Shown one piece after another: positions 17,669-24,943 of a stretch of DNA of 64,000 nt (positions are counted from its first letter, which is position 1; each line of letters begins with the position of its first letter). The stretch spans positions 186,001 to 250,000 of the forward strand of contig CAVWEM010000007.1 of assembly GCA_963753955.1 (NCBI GenBank), given 5' to 3'. Both the position numbers and the translations under genes were made by a program. The notes under the pieces are model-generated. The model saw only the letters and a program-made list of their open reading frames with translations. It ran no database searches and had not been told where the DNA came from. Source of the DNA: Methylumidiphilus sp963753955 (GTDB lineage Bacteria; Pseudomonadota; Gammaproteobacteria; Methylococcales; Methylococcaceae).

Positions 17669-18172
17669 ATGCTTACAGGTGGCCTACAGCTTCCCGCCGG
17701 CTTGTCCATGCGCCCGGCTCGCCCTTCCGACCAGGGGTTTATCGAAAACCTGTTCAATTCCACCCGCGACGATTTGCGGCTGATTGATGCCGAAACGAAT
17801 TTTATCGAGGAAATCATCGACCTGCAATACCACGCGCAAACCGTGGGCTACGGCGAGATGTACCCCAATGCCCTCTATTTCATCGTGGAAATGCACCAAG
17901 AGCGGGTTGGCCGGGTGATCGTGGATTTTGGCTCTGATTACGTCGATGTCGTGGATATTTCTTTCATCCGTCCGGCCAGAGACAAAGGGTATGTCACGGG
18001 TGTTGTCCATGCGCTGCAAATGGCGGCGGTCAAGGTGCGGGCTCCTTTATACGCCACGATTGGCTTGTCGAATATCGCTTTACGGCAAACTTATGTCAGC
18101 CTAGGGTTCGCATCGGAATCGGTGGCCGGTTTGGCGGAGCGGCTGGTTTGGTTGCCCGCGCTGTCGGCATGA
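17669..18172 (+). CDS. GNAT-family N-acetyltransferase
   Basis: This protein of about 167 residues has the GNAT fold layout: an N-terminal MRPARPSDQGFIENLF strand-helix, central beta-strands (ALYFIVEMHQERVGRVIVDF) and the C-terminal region LYATIGLSNIALRQTYVSLGF, typical of the acetyl-CoA-binding helix and following strand. The ATG at 17669 follows a GAGGA. It is transcribed opposite to its neighbours on both sides (Nif11-like/sulfotransferase operon and DUF6916-like gene). Such acetyltransferases recur near tail-collar proteins in other bacteria; the substrate is unknown. Confidence 0.75.
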   Translation: MLTGGLQLPAGLSMRPARPSDQGFIENLFNSTRDDLRLIDAETNFIEEIIDLQYHAQTVGYGEMYPNALYFIVEMHQERVGRVIVDFGSDYVDVVDISFIRPARDKGYVTGVVHALQMAAVKVRAPLYATIGLSNIALRQTYVSLGFASESVAGLAERLVWLPALSA

Positions 18173-18179
18173 TGCCGGT

Positions 18180-18494
18180 TCAATTGAACGCGATCTGATA
18201 ATGGGCAGATTCCTGATTCAATCCCCAAGGCGGCATGATGCGGCTGATGCCCACCCCACGCAGGAACACACCGGTTTCCAATTCGATATCAAAAAGTCCG
18301 GAAACGAAACTGGGTTCCAACGGCCCCTTCAACAGCACGGTAAAAGGGGTGTGGGTGTCTTGCGGGCGTTTCAGGCGGGCATGTTCTTCAACGGAATCAA
18401 TCAGCAAGTCGAAGGCCAGCCCTTCTTCGTTGGTGAGGCGGCAGGTTTTCCCGGCCAAGCGGGTGAAGTCTTCGGCACTAAGGGTATCGAGCAT
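18180..18494 (-). CDS. DUF6916-like small protein
   Basis: The 104 residues MLDTLSAEDFTRLAGKTCRL, then FTVLLKGPLEPSFVSGLFDIELE, then GVFLRGVGISRIMPPWG resemble the DUF6916 family, compact beta-rich proteins commonly encoded beside tail-collar (microcystin-dependent-like) genes. It is convergent with the GNAT gene (7 nt between stops). No catalytic residues are visible. It may be a structural or assembly partner of the collar proteins; that role is inferred from the neighbourhood only. Confidence 0.6.
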   Translation of the reverse strand: MLDTLSAEDFTRLAGKTCRLTNEEGLAFDLLIDSVEEHARLKRPQDTHTPFTVLLKGPLEPSFVSGLFDIELETGVFLRGVGISRIMPPWGLNQESAHYQIAFN

Positions 18495-18514
18495 AGGTGG
18501 ATTGCCTTAAATGG

Positions 18515-18612
18515 AATCAAACAATTACGTAACCGGCCAATTACCGTCCATGGCCTGGATTCCGGCATCCCTGCCGGAATGGCGGATCGTTGGGCCAAAA
18601 TGAGAATTGCTG
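18515..18612. repeat. Dispersed intergenic repeat, copy A
   Basis: A segment running from ATCAAACA through CCATGGCCTGGATT and the short palindrome CCGGCATCCCTGCCGG to the end motif GGCCAAAATGAGAATTGCTG recurs at 48269-48367 with high identity. It lies between two minus-strand genes. It is probably a non-autonomous repetitive element. Confidence 0.75.
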
Positions 18613-18658
18613 GCAGGCAAGGGCGGGCCCTTGCCTGCGCGGATGGGCCTGGATAGCG

Positions 18659-19198
18659 CTAGGAGCGCGTGGGGAATATGCCTTGCACGGCGATGGTGAA
18701 GCCTATCGCCAGGTAGGGATTAAGGAGATTGACGGGCTGTCCACCGCCGACGCTGCTTTCACTGACGCCGCCGAGGTTGACGGTGCTGCCGGGTTTCGCA
18801 TAGGCGTTGATGGCGGTGCCATTCGAATCGGCGGAAAGGCTGCCCAGATAGGTGCCTGCGCTTGGAGTGTTGGTGGTGGCTCCGGCGGTCGTCGCCTGTA
18901 GCACGGGGGAGTGGCTGTGGCCGGGCATTTGATTGACGCTCAATGTCACCGCCTCGCCGCCGGCGGATTGGGCGAAGGGATGATTGCTGAGTCCTTGCCC
19001 GAAGCCCATGGGAATGCGGCCTTGAAAATTTGGCAAATTGAAATTGGTTTGGCCGTTGCCGCCGAAACTGGTGCCCAGCAAAGCAAATAGCGCATTGTAT
19101 TGACTGATTGGCAGGGACTGCCCGTTGCAGGCCATCCAGTCACGGGGTGCCCAGTTCAAAGCCCACATCTGGATTTGTGACAAGTAAGGTGAAGACAT
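18659..19198 (-). CDS. Tail-collar domain protein (microcystin-dependent-protein-like), copy 1
   Basis: The 179-residue protein begins MSSPYLSQIQMWALNWAPR and contains the phage tail collar motif (WMACNGQSLPISQYNALFALLG, with TNFNLPNFQGRIPMGFGQG), then a Ser/Thr/Gly-rich middle and the C-terminal NLLNPYLAIGFTIAVQG. The ATG at 19198 is chosen because the second copy starts with the same residues. There is no signal peptide. Collar domains form trimeric fibre tips; bacterial copies outside prophages belong to surface or contractile-injection-like structures of unknown role. The adjacent second copy is closely similar, indicating duplication. Confidence 0.88.
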   Translation of the reverse strand: MSSPYLSQIQMWALNWAPRDWMACNGQSLPISQYNALFALLGTSFGGNGQTNFNLPNFQGRIPMGFGQGLSNHPFAQSAGGEAVTLSVNQMPGHSHSPVLQATTAGATTNTPSAGTYLGSLSADSNGTAINAYAKPGSTVNLGGVSESSVGGGQPVNLLNPYLAIGFTIAVQGIFPTRS

Positions 19199-19313
19199 GC
19201 TGTATACCTCTTTGGTTGGATTTGCCGCCGGTTTGAAACGGGGTGCTGGCCGTCGGCGGATACCGGCTAGCAACGCAAAGGGTGGATGCCTGCTGTCTGC
19301 AGGCCAGGGTGTC

Positions 19314-19435
19314 AAGGCCATTAACTTAAGCGTTCGTAGTCCCGCCTTTAGGCGGAAAACTGGCCAGAAAGAACCGGCTGAAGCCGGGACTACGAACAGT
19401 GTTTCCCGCTGAGAAGTCCTGAAGTTAATGGCCTT
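19314..19435. repeat. Nested inverted repeat
   Basis: Outer 14-bp arms 19314-19327 and 19422-19435 are perfect complements; inner 13-bp arms 19332-19344 (GTTCGTAGTCCCG) and 19385-19397 are also perfect. The smaller CCGCCTTTAGGCGG and CCGGCTGAAGCCGG palindromes sit inside. It lies between the two collar genes. Confidence 0.85.
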
Positions 19436-19460
19436 GAGGCCAGGACGTACCCTCAATCCT

Positions 19461-19532
19461 GTTGAATTAAGGATTTTTCCGTTCGCCCTGAGCGCGTAGT
19501 CGAAGGGCTCACCACGAACGGCTTAATTCAAC
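19461..19532. repeat. Nested inverted repeat
   Basis: Outer arms GTTGAATTAAG (19461-19471) and CTTAATTCAAC (19522-19532) and inner arms CCGTTCG (19479-19485) and CGAACGG (19515-19521) enclose a copy of the widespread CCCTGAGC...GTCGAAGGG intergenic motif. It lies upstream of the first collar gene and downstream of the second. Confidence 0.8.
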
Positions 19533-19568
19533 AGCATCGGGGCGTACCCTTACCATCGGATGGGCCAT

Positions 19569-20117
19569 TCAGGAGCGCGAGGGGAATATGCCTTGCACGG
19601 CGATGGTGAAGCCTATCGCCAGGTAAGGATTGAGGATGGGGATGGGCTGGCTGCCCCCGACGCTGCTTTCACCGACACCGCCGAGGTTGGCCAGTGTGCC
19701 GGCAGTTTTCGTATAAGCGTTGATGGCGGTGCCATTCGAATCAGCGGAAACGCTGCCCAGAAAAGCGCCGGCGCTCGGCGTGTTGGCGCTGGCCCCGGCG
19801 GTCGTCGCCTGCAACACGGGGGAGTGGCTGTGGGCTGGAAGGTTGGTGATGCCCAGCGTCACCACCTCGCCGCCGGCGATTTGGGCGAAAGCACGGTTGC
19901 TAAGCCCGGAGCCTTGTCCAAAACCCACGGGGACACGGCCTTGGAAATTCGGCAGGTTGAAATTGGTGGTGCCGTTGCCGCCAAAATTGGTGCCTAACAA
20001 GGCAAATAGCGCCGAGTTTTGGGTGATCGAGAGGGATTGCCCGTTGCAGGCCATCCATTGCCTGGGTGCCCAGTTCAAAGCCCACATCTGGATTTGTGAC
20101 AAGTAAGGTGATGACAT
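19569..20117 (-). CDS. Tail-collar domain protein, copy 2
   Basis: This 182-residue close paralogue of the preceding collar protein has the same first 19 residues apart from one change, WMACNGQSLSITQNSALFALLG, TNFNLPNFQGRVPVGFGQG, and an ending LNPYLAIGFTIAVQGIFPSRS. Differences concentrate in the middle Ser/Thr-rich segment, as expected if that part faces the outside. It is transcribed in the same direction as copy 1 with palindromic repeats between them, so separate promoters or processed transcripts are possible. Confidence 0.88.
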   Translation of the reverse strand: MSSPYLSQIQMWALNWAPRQWMACNGQSLSITQNSALFALLGTNFGGNGTTNFNLPNFQGRVPVGFGQGSGLSNRAFAQIAGGEVVTLGITNLPAHSHSPVLQATTAGASANTPSAGAFLGSVSADSNGTAINAYTKTAGTLANLGGVGESSVGGSQPIPILNPYLAIGFTIAVQGIFPSRS

Positions 20118-20310
20118 GCTGTATGCCTCTTTCGGTTGGATTTGCCGCCGGGTTGAAAAGGTGCTGGCCGTCCGGCGGATAGCGGCAAGCAACGCAAAGG
20201 GTGGATGTCTGCGGGCCGGTAACGCCCGCCTCCCGCCAATGCTCAGGCGGGCTTATTCCGGGATCTGGTATCCACCTGGCTGTCCCAAGCCGCATAGCGG
20301 CAACTGACCG

Positions 20311-20473
20311 TAGCCGGGGGTTTCAACCCCCGGAACGCGGCGGCGGAACAAGGATTCCGTCGCGTAGCGACGGTTGATGTGTCCGGTAACATATCGGCCA
20401 TGGTTTTTTCAACCGTCGCTACGCGACGAGGCGCATCCATTCGCCGCGTTCCGGGGGTTGAAACCCCCGGCTA
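20311..20473. repeat. Large nested palindrome (163 bp)
   Basis: A perfect 32-bp arm pair (20311-20342 and 20442-20473) encloses a perfect 20-bp arm pair (20358-20377 and 20409-20428). Each arm is itself palindromic (CCGGGGGTTTCAACCCCCGG; CGTCGC-GTA-GCGACG). The element could form a branched cruciform or RNA structure. It lies between collar copy 2 and the collagen-like gene. Confidence 0.92.
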
Positions 20474-20528
20474 AACTCGGTGGCCGCTCCGCGGCCCAAC
20501 CGTGCGGTGGATGCCTCAGCACCGTAGG

Positions 20529-20580
20529 GTGGGCAAGCGTCCCTTCGACAAGCTCAGGACAGGCTTTTTGCTTGCCCACC
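20529..20580. repeat. Inverted repeat enclosing a common intergenic motif
   Basis: GGTGGGCAAG (20529-20538) pairs with CTTGCCCACC (20571-20580) around CCCTTCGACAAGCTCAGGAC, a motif dispersed in many bacterial genomes. It sits just downstream of the collagen-like gene and could end its transcript. Confidence 0.7.
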
Positions 20581-20632
20581 GATTATGCCGGATTCCGCGT
20601 GGGCAAACGCATAGAGCTGTTTGCCCACCAGG

Positions 20633-22843
20633 CTAGTTGCCTATGCACTGGTAGTACACATCCATGGTATTGCTGGCGGTACCGTTGGGGTTCGTCACCG
20701 TCAGGGTTGTGGATGTAGTGCTAATCCGTGGCACCGAGCTTAATGCTAGGCTGGATGACAAGAATCCGATTGTGCAAGTAGGCGCAGAAGTAAACACAGC
20801 GTTCGACGAGAAGGTGACAGTAGAGGAACCGGACGCACCGGCTATGCCAGTGAGGCTGCCGATGACGATCTTTGCGTTTGATTTGGCAGTTCCAGAGTTG
20901 TCGTAGACAGTGGGTCCGCCGCTAGCAGAAGGTGTCGTCCATTGGGTGTTGAAGTTGGTGTTATCGATCTTCGACAACACCTGTCCTGTGGTGCCGCCAG
21001 TGGGTACGCCTGGGCCGGTTGCTCCCGCCACACCGACGCCGGTGTTGCCGGTGGCACCCGTGTTGCCCGTAGCGCCGGTATTGCCGGTTGCACCCGTGTT
21101 TCCCGTCGCGCCCGCGCCGGTGTTGCCGGTCGCGCCGGTATTGCCCGTAGCGCCGGTATTGCCCGTAGCGCCGGTATTGCCCGTAGCGCCGGTATTGCCG
21201 GTATTGCCGGTATTGCCGGTGGCGCCGGTCACGCCCGCGCCAGTGTTGCCCGTCGCGCCAGTGTTGCCCGCAGCCCCCGTGTTGCCCATCGCCCCGGTAT
21301 TGCCGGTGGCACCGGTCACGCCCGCGCCAGTGTTGCCCGTCGCGCCGGTGTTGCCGGTGGCCCCCGTGTTGCCCATCGCGCCGGTATTGCCGGTCGCGCC
21401 GGTCACGCCCGCGCCAGTGTTGCCGGCCGCGCCGGTATTGCCGGTGGCCCCCGTGTTGCCCGTCGCGCCGGTATTGCCGGTCGCGCCGGTCACGCCCGCG
21501 CCAGTGTTGCCGGCCGCGCCGGTATTGCCCGCGGCCCCCGTGTTGCCCGTCGCGCCGGTATTGCCGGTGGCACCGGTCACGCCCGCGCCAGTGTTGCCCG
21601 TCGCGCCTGTGTTGCCCGCGGCCCCCGTGTTGCCCATCGCCCCGGTATTGCCGGTGGCACCGGTCAAGCCCACGCCGGTGTTGCCCGCAGCCCCCGTGTT
21701 GCCCATCGCGCCGGTATTGCCAGTGGCACCGGTCACGCCCGCGCCGGTGTTGCCGGTCGCGCCAGTGTTGCCGGTGGCCCCCGTGTTGCCCATCGCGCCA
21801 GTGTTGCCCGCCGCGCCGGTCACGCCCGCGCCGGTGTTGCCGGTCGCGCCCGTGCTGCCCTTGGCCCCTGTGCTGCCTGCCGCACCGGTGTTGCCCGCCG
21901 CGCCGGTCACGCCCGCGCCGGTGTTGCCGGTCGCGCCCGTATTGCCCTTGGCCCCTGTGCTGCCTGCCGCGCCGGTGTTGCCCGCCGCGCCGGTCATGCC
22001 CGCGCCGGTGTTGCCGGTCGCGCCCGTGTTGCCTTTGGCTCCTGTGTTGCCCATCGTACCGGTGTTGCCGGTGGCGCCGGTCACGCCCGCGCCGGTGTTG
22101 CCGGTCGCGCCAGTGTTGCCCTTGGCCCCCGTGTTGCCCATCGCGCCGGTGTTGCCGGTGGCGCCGGTCACGCCCGCGCCGGTGTTGCCGGTGGTTCCTG
22201 TGTTGCCCTTGGCCCCCGTGTTGCCCATCGCCCCGGTAGCCCCGGTTGCCCCCATGGCCCCCCCGCCGGTCAAGGTAATGTCAATATACGCGGGATGGCT
22301 GGTGAGCATGTTTTCTTTGCTGTCGATCAGCACGGAGGTGGAGGATGATCCCGCATCGGGTTCGATCACCAAGCCGAAGTTAGTGCCAGGCGTTGTGACC
22401 CAGTTCTGGACTTGACTGGTGATATCGACATGGACGTAATAATAGCCGGTCTCGCCAGGCGGATTCACGACGGGGATGCTGGTTGCTATGGCCGCACTCT
22501 CGGTAGGCAGGGTGTTCCAGGTGACACCGCCTTCTGTCCATGCGCTGCTGGCCGGGCTGATTTGCAGCGCACCTGCGGTCTTGACGCTGCTGACCCAGAA
22601 GACGAGGGTCGCCTTGGCGATATCGGCAGCTGTCACGGTGTTCGGCAGATCGGACAGGTTGAAGTTCAGCAGGGTTTTGTTGTTGGGGCTGACTAGCAAG
22701 GACTGGCTGTCGCCATTGTTGGTCGTTGGGTAGTTCAAATAGACAGAGCTATCGGCGATCACCGGGGCGTCCGCCTGGGCGGCGAACGGGGCTAAACCCG
22801 CCATCAGGAGGGCGGCATGCAGGGGCTTTAGACGTGGGTTCAT
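20633..22843 (-). CDS. Secreted collagen-like protein with an N-terminal DNRLRE-type domain
   Basis: The 736-residue protein has a signal peptide (cleaved near AAQA-DAPVIADS), a DNRLRE-like beta domain (about residues 27-195: SSVYLNYPTTNNGDSQSLLV, then ATLVFWVSS, then WNTLPTE, then VHVDITSQVQNWV), about 420 residues of collagen-type triplets (GNT, GAT, GAM, GAK) and a C-terminal globular domain of about 110 residues. Every 29 residues a five-residue GAGVT interrupts the triplet pattern. Thr at the third triplet position is abundant and would suit O-glycosylation, as in Bacillus BclA-type proteins. It is probably an extracellular trimeric filament. The nearby glycosyltransferase, sulfotransferase and collar proteins make a decorated surface appendage plausible (inference). 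Confidence 0.9.
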   Translation of the reverse strand: MNPRLKPLHAALLMAGLAPFAAQADAPVIADSSVYLNYPTTNNGDSQSLLVSPNNKTLLNFNLSDLPNTVTAADIAKATLVFWVSSVKTAGALQISPASSAWTEGGVTWNTLPTESAAIATSIPVVNPPGETGYYYVHVDITSQVQNWVTTPGTNFGLVIEPDAGSSSTSVLIDSKENMLTSHPAYIDITLTGGGAMGATGATGAMGNTGAKGNTGTTGNTGAGVTGATGNTGAMGNTGAKGNTGATGNTGAGVTGATGNTGTMGNTGAKGNTGATGNTGAGMTGAAGNTGAAGSTGAKGNTGATGNTGAGVTGAAGNTGAAGSTGAKGSTGATGNTGAGVTGAAGNTGAMGNTGATGNTGATGNTGAGVTGATGNTGAMGNTGAAGNTGVGLTGATGNTGAMGNTGAAGNTGATGNTGAGVTGATGNTGATGNTGAAGNTGAAGNTGAGVTGATGNTGATGNTGATGNTGAAGNTGAGVTGATGNTGAMGNTGATGNTGATGNTGAGVTGATGNTGAMGNTGAAGNTGATGNTGAGVTGATGNTGNTGNTGATGNTGATGNTGATGNTGATGNTGAGATGNTGATGNTGATGNTGATGNTGVGVAGATGPGVPTGGTTGQVLSKIDNTNFNTQWTTPSASGGPTVYDNSGTAKSNAKIVIGSLTGIAGASGSSTVTFSSNAVFTSAPTCTIGFLSSSLALSSVPRISTTSTTLTVTNPNGTASNTMDVYYQCIGN
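21020..22260 (-). repeat. Tandem 87-bp-type repeats encoding the collagen region
   Basis: GC-rich tandem units of about 87 bp, with shorter variants, encode the 29-residue collagen modules. Such an array is prone to copy-number change and to misassembly, so the repeat number should be treated as provisional. Confidence 0.9.
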
Positions 22844-23183
22844 GGGGTGGCTCCTTCGCCATTTTGATCCGGGATAGACGTTGTGGCGATGGTCATCGTA
22901 GGCTTTGCGCCAAATGCAAAGAGAGCCAGCCTACGCACGGCGTGGTGGAATTTGGGATGTCTCATGTTCGGCCTCCAATTATTTTCATTAATATGAAAAG
23001 CTAGGTGACCGGACGGGCTGCCACCCCGTCAAAAGAATAACAACAAATAAGCTTGCTTCACAAGGGGAGCCACACAGAAATATCGCGGGTAAATTGCAGG
23101 CAAAATGGTGAATATTACCTTGCGTAAGACAGGTGACTTGTGGGTCAGCCCTAACTCCCATAGGAGTACTCTGGTTTTGTTGG
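22844..23183. other. Intergenic region with no recognised gene
   Basis: These 340 bp separate the collagen-like gene (minus) from the next minus-strand gene. They must hold the collagen-gene promoter and the 3' end of the membrane-protein transcript. A short GACGGG...CCCGTC hairpin lies near 23013-23030. No gene, tRNA or known riboswitch was recognised. Confidence 0.6.
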
Positions 23184-23579
23184 CTAAATGAACATCGCCA
23201 AAATACCTACCAGACCCACAAAGCCGACGACATAGGCCAGTTTGGTGAACCAGTGCAGGGTGGCCCATCTGGTTTTCCACGAGGCTTTGACCAATTGGTA
23301 CTTCTTGCGCAAAACACGGCTTCCCCAAACCAACAGGCCGATGAGCAGAAAAAGGCCGGTATAGGCCGAGGCCTTTTGCGATGCCTCCTGTTCCAGCCCG
23401 AAGACATCTCCATAAAGCACGTCCAGGGTCTTGTGGGCCCACTCGAACGCCAATATGCCCAGTTCTTCAAGCAGCGGCAACAACTCCCCGCCGAGGATCA
23501 GGCCGAGAAGGATTGCAGTCGCGATAAGGAATTTCTTGTTAATGGCTGTCGCCCCCTTGCGATGTGATTTCGGTGGCAC
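23184..23579 (-). CDS. Small integral membrane protein of unknown function
   Basis: The 131 residues include three hydrophobic segments (about 17-35, 74-89 and 111-131) separated by charged loops, with a basic N-terminus (MPPKSHRKGATAINKK). No family was recognised. It is a separate minus-strand gene divergent from prfB, about 170 bp away. It is coding-like (no disruptive stops, normal composition) but its function cannot be guessed. Confidence 0.55.
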   Translation of the reverse strand: MPPKSHRKGATAINKKFLIATAILLGLILGGELLPLLEELGILAFEWAHKTLDVLYGDVFGLEQEASQKASAYTGLFLLIGLLVWGSRVLRKKYQLVKASWKTRWATLHWFTKLAYVVGFVGLVGILAMFI

Positions 23580-23749
23580 CGGGATTTTTCCGAATTAAGT
23601 TCTCAAAAAGCGAACCTTAGCGCAAGTGTCCATGCGCGGAAAGCCATTTTTTTTCGGCGGGGTCTTTGGTTTATGCCGTCACAGCGGTTTTCCAAGGCGG
23701 CAATCTGCTGTAAAATTTACGGATTTTTTACTTGGCGAATCAAAAAGCT

Positions 23750-24848
23750 ATGCGCGAACTCAACCCGCTTTACAACCAGATCAAAGATTTGCAGGCCCGG
23801 CTCGCCGGGCTTAGGGGGTATCTTTGACTTCGAGACCAAGCACGAACGGCTGACCGAGGTTCTACGCGAGCTGGAAGATCCGAAAATCTGGGACGACCCG
23901 GAAAAGGCCCAGACCTTAGGCAAGGAGCGCGGCCAGTTGGAGCTTGTGGTCAACAATCTAGTCCGCCTGGACAAGGGGATAGCCGACGCCGAGGAACTGT
24001 TGGCGATGGCGGTGGAGGAGGATGACGAAGACAGCGTGGAGATGGTCGCCTTGGATTTGGACGCTTGCGAGAAGGATGTCGCCGGGCTGGAATTCCGCCG
24101 CATGTTCTCCGGTGAGATGGATACCAATAATGCCTTCCTCGACATCCAGGCCGGCGCGGGCGGCACCGAGGCGCAGGACTGGGCGGAGATGCTGCTGCGC
24201 ATGTACCTGCGCTGGGGCGAGCGGCGCGGCTTCAAGACCGAATTGATGGAAGCCTCGCCGGGCGACGTGGCCGGCATCAAGAGCGCCACGATCAAGTTCG
24301 AGGGCGACTACGCTTTCGGCTGGCTGCGCACCGAGACCGGGGTGCATAGGCTGGTGCGCAAATCGCCGTTCGACTCCGGCAACCGCCGCCACACCTCGTT
24401 TACCTCAGTGTTCGTCTCGCCGGAAGTGGACGACGATGTGGACATCGAAATCAACCCGGCGGATTTGCGCACCGACGTGTACCGCGCCAGCGGGGCCGGC
24501 GGCCAGCATGTCAACCGCACCGAATCGGCGGTGCGTATCACCCACAACCCCACTGGCATCGTCGTGCAATGCCAAAGCGACCGCTCCCAGCATAAGAACC
24601 GAGCCACCGCGATGAAGCAGCTCAAATCCAAACTCTACGAATTAGAGATGATGAACCGCATGGCCGACCAGCAAGCCTTGGAGGCGACCAAGTCCGATGT
24701 GGGCTGGGGCAGCCAGATTCGCTCCTATGTCCTGGACCAGTCGCGCATCAAAGACCTGCGCACCAATGTCGAAACCAGCAACCCGGGGCCGGTATTAGAC
24801 GGGGATTTGGATATGTTTATTGAGGCGAGCTTGAAGAGTGGGCTTTGA
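23750..24848 (+). CDS. prfB: Peptide chain release factor 2, with programmed +1 frameshift
   Basis: RF2 terminates translation at UGA and UAA. The first 25 codons (MRELNPLYNQIKDLQARLAG, ending RGYL) meet an in-frame TGA at 23825; a +1 shift continues as DFETKHERLTEVL to the stop at 24848, giving 365 residues, the same as E. coli RF2. The stop-recognition tripeptide SPF (LVRKSPFDSGNRRHTSF) and catalytic GGQ (SGAGGQHVNRTESAVR) are present. It is the usual partner of lysS, but here an AIPR gene separates them. Confidence 0.97.
23813..23828 (+). promoter_or_regulatory. prfB programmed +1 frameshift site
   Basis: The site reads AGG GGG TAT CTT TGA C: an internal Shine-Dalgarno-like AGGGGG, then CTT and the in-frame TGA. 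It is identical to the E. coli site. Low RF2 lets the ribosome slip +1 and make more RF2, a feedback loop. Confidence 0.97.
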
Positions 24849-24851
24849 TTT

Positions 24852-24883
24852 AATTTTTCCCACGCTCCCGCGTGGGAAAAATT
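24852..24883. terminator. Perfect hairpin after prfB, probably a bidirectional terminator
   Basis: AATTTTTCCCACGC (24852-24865) and its exact complement (24870-24883) flank a TCCC loop, giving a 14-bp stem with A/T runs at its base. A copy of the common CCTCTCCCTGCGGGAGAGGG repeat follows at about 24889-24908. It separates prfB from the AIPR gene. Confidence 0.7.
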
Positions 24884-24943
24884 AGTTTCCTCTCCCTGCG
24901 GGAGAGGGTTAGGATGAAGGTTTTTTTACAATCAATCACAGTC

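Noticed and set aside
18659..20117. Prophage tail module
   Set aside because: Only collar-domain proteins are present; no terminase, capsid, portal, sheath or integrase genes were found.
21020..22260. CRISPR-like regularly spaced repeats
   Set aside because: Units are contiguous coding repeats of about 87 bp with no unique spacers and no cas genes.
20910..22415. Plus-strand frame with endless APVLPVAPVLP repeats
   Set aside because: It is the antisense of the collagen triplets; the minus strand has a signal peptide, domain structure and collagen pattern.
23750..24848. prfB as a broken gene
   Set aside because: The in-frame TGA sits in the exact AGG GGG TAT CTT TGA C recoding site, so it is programmed.
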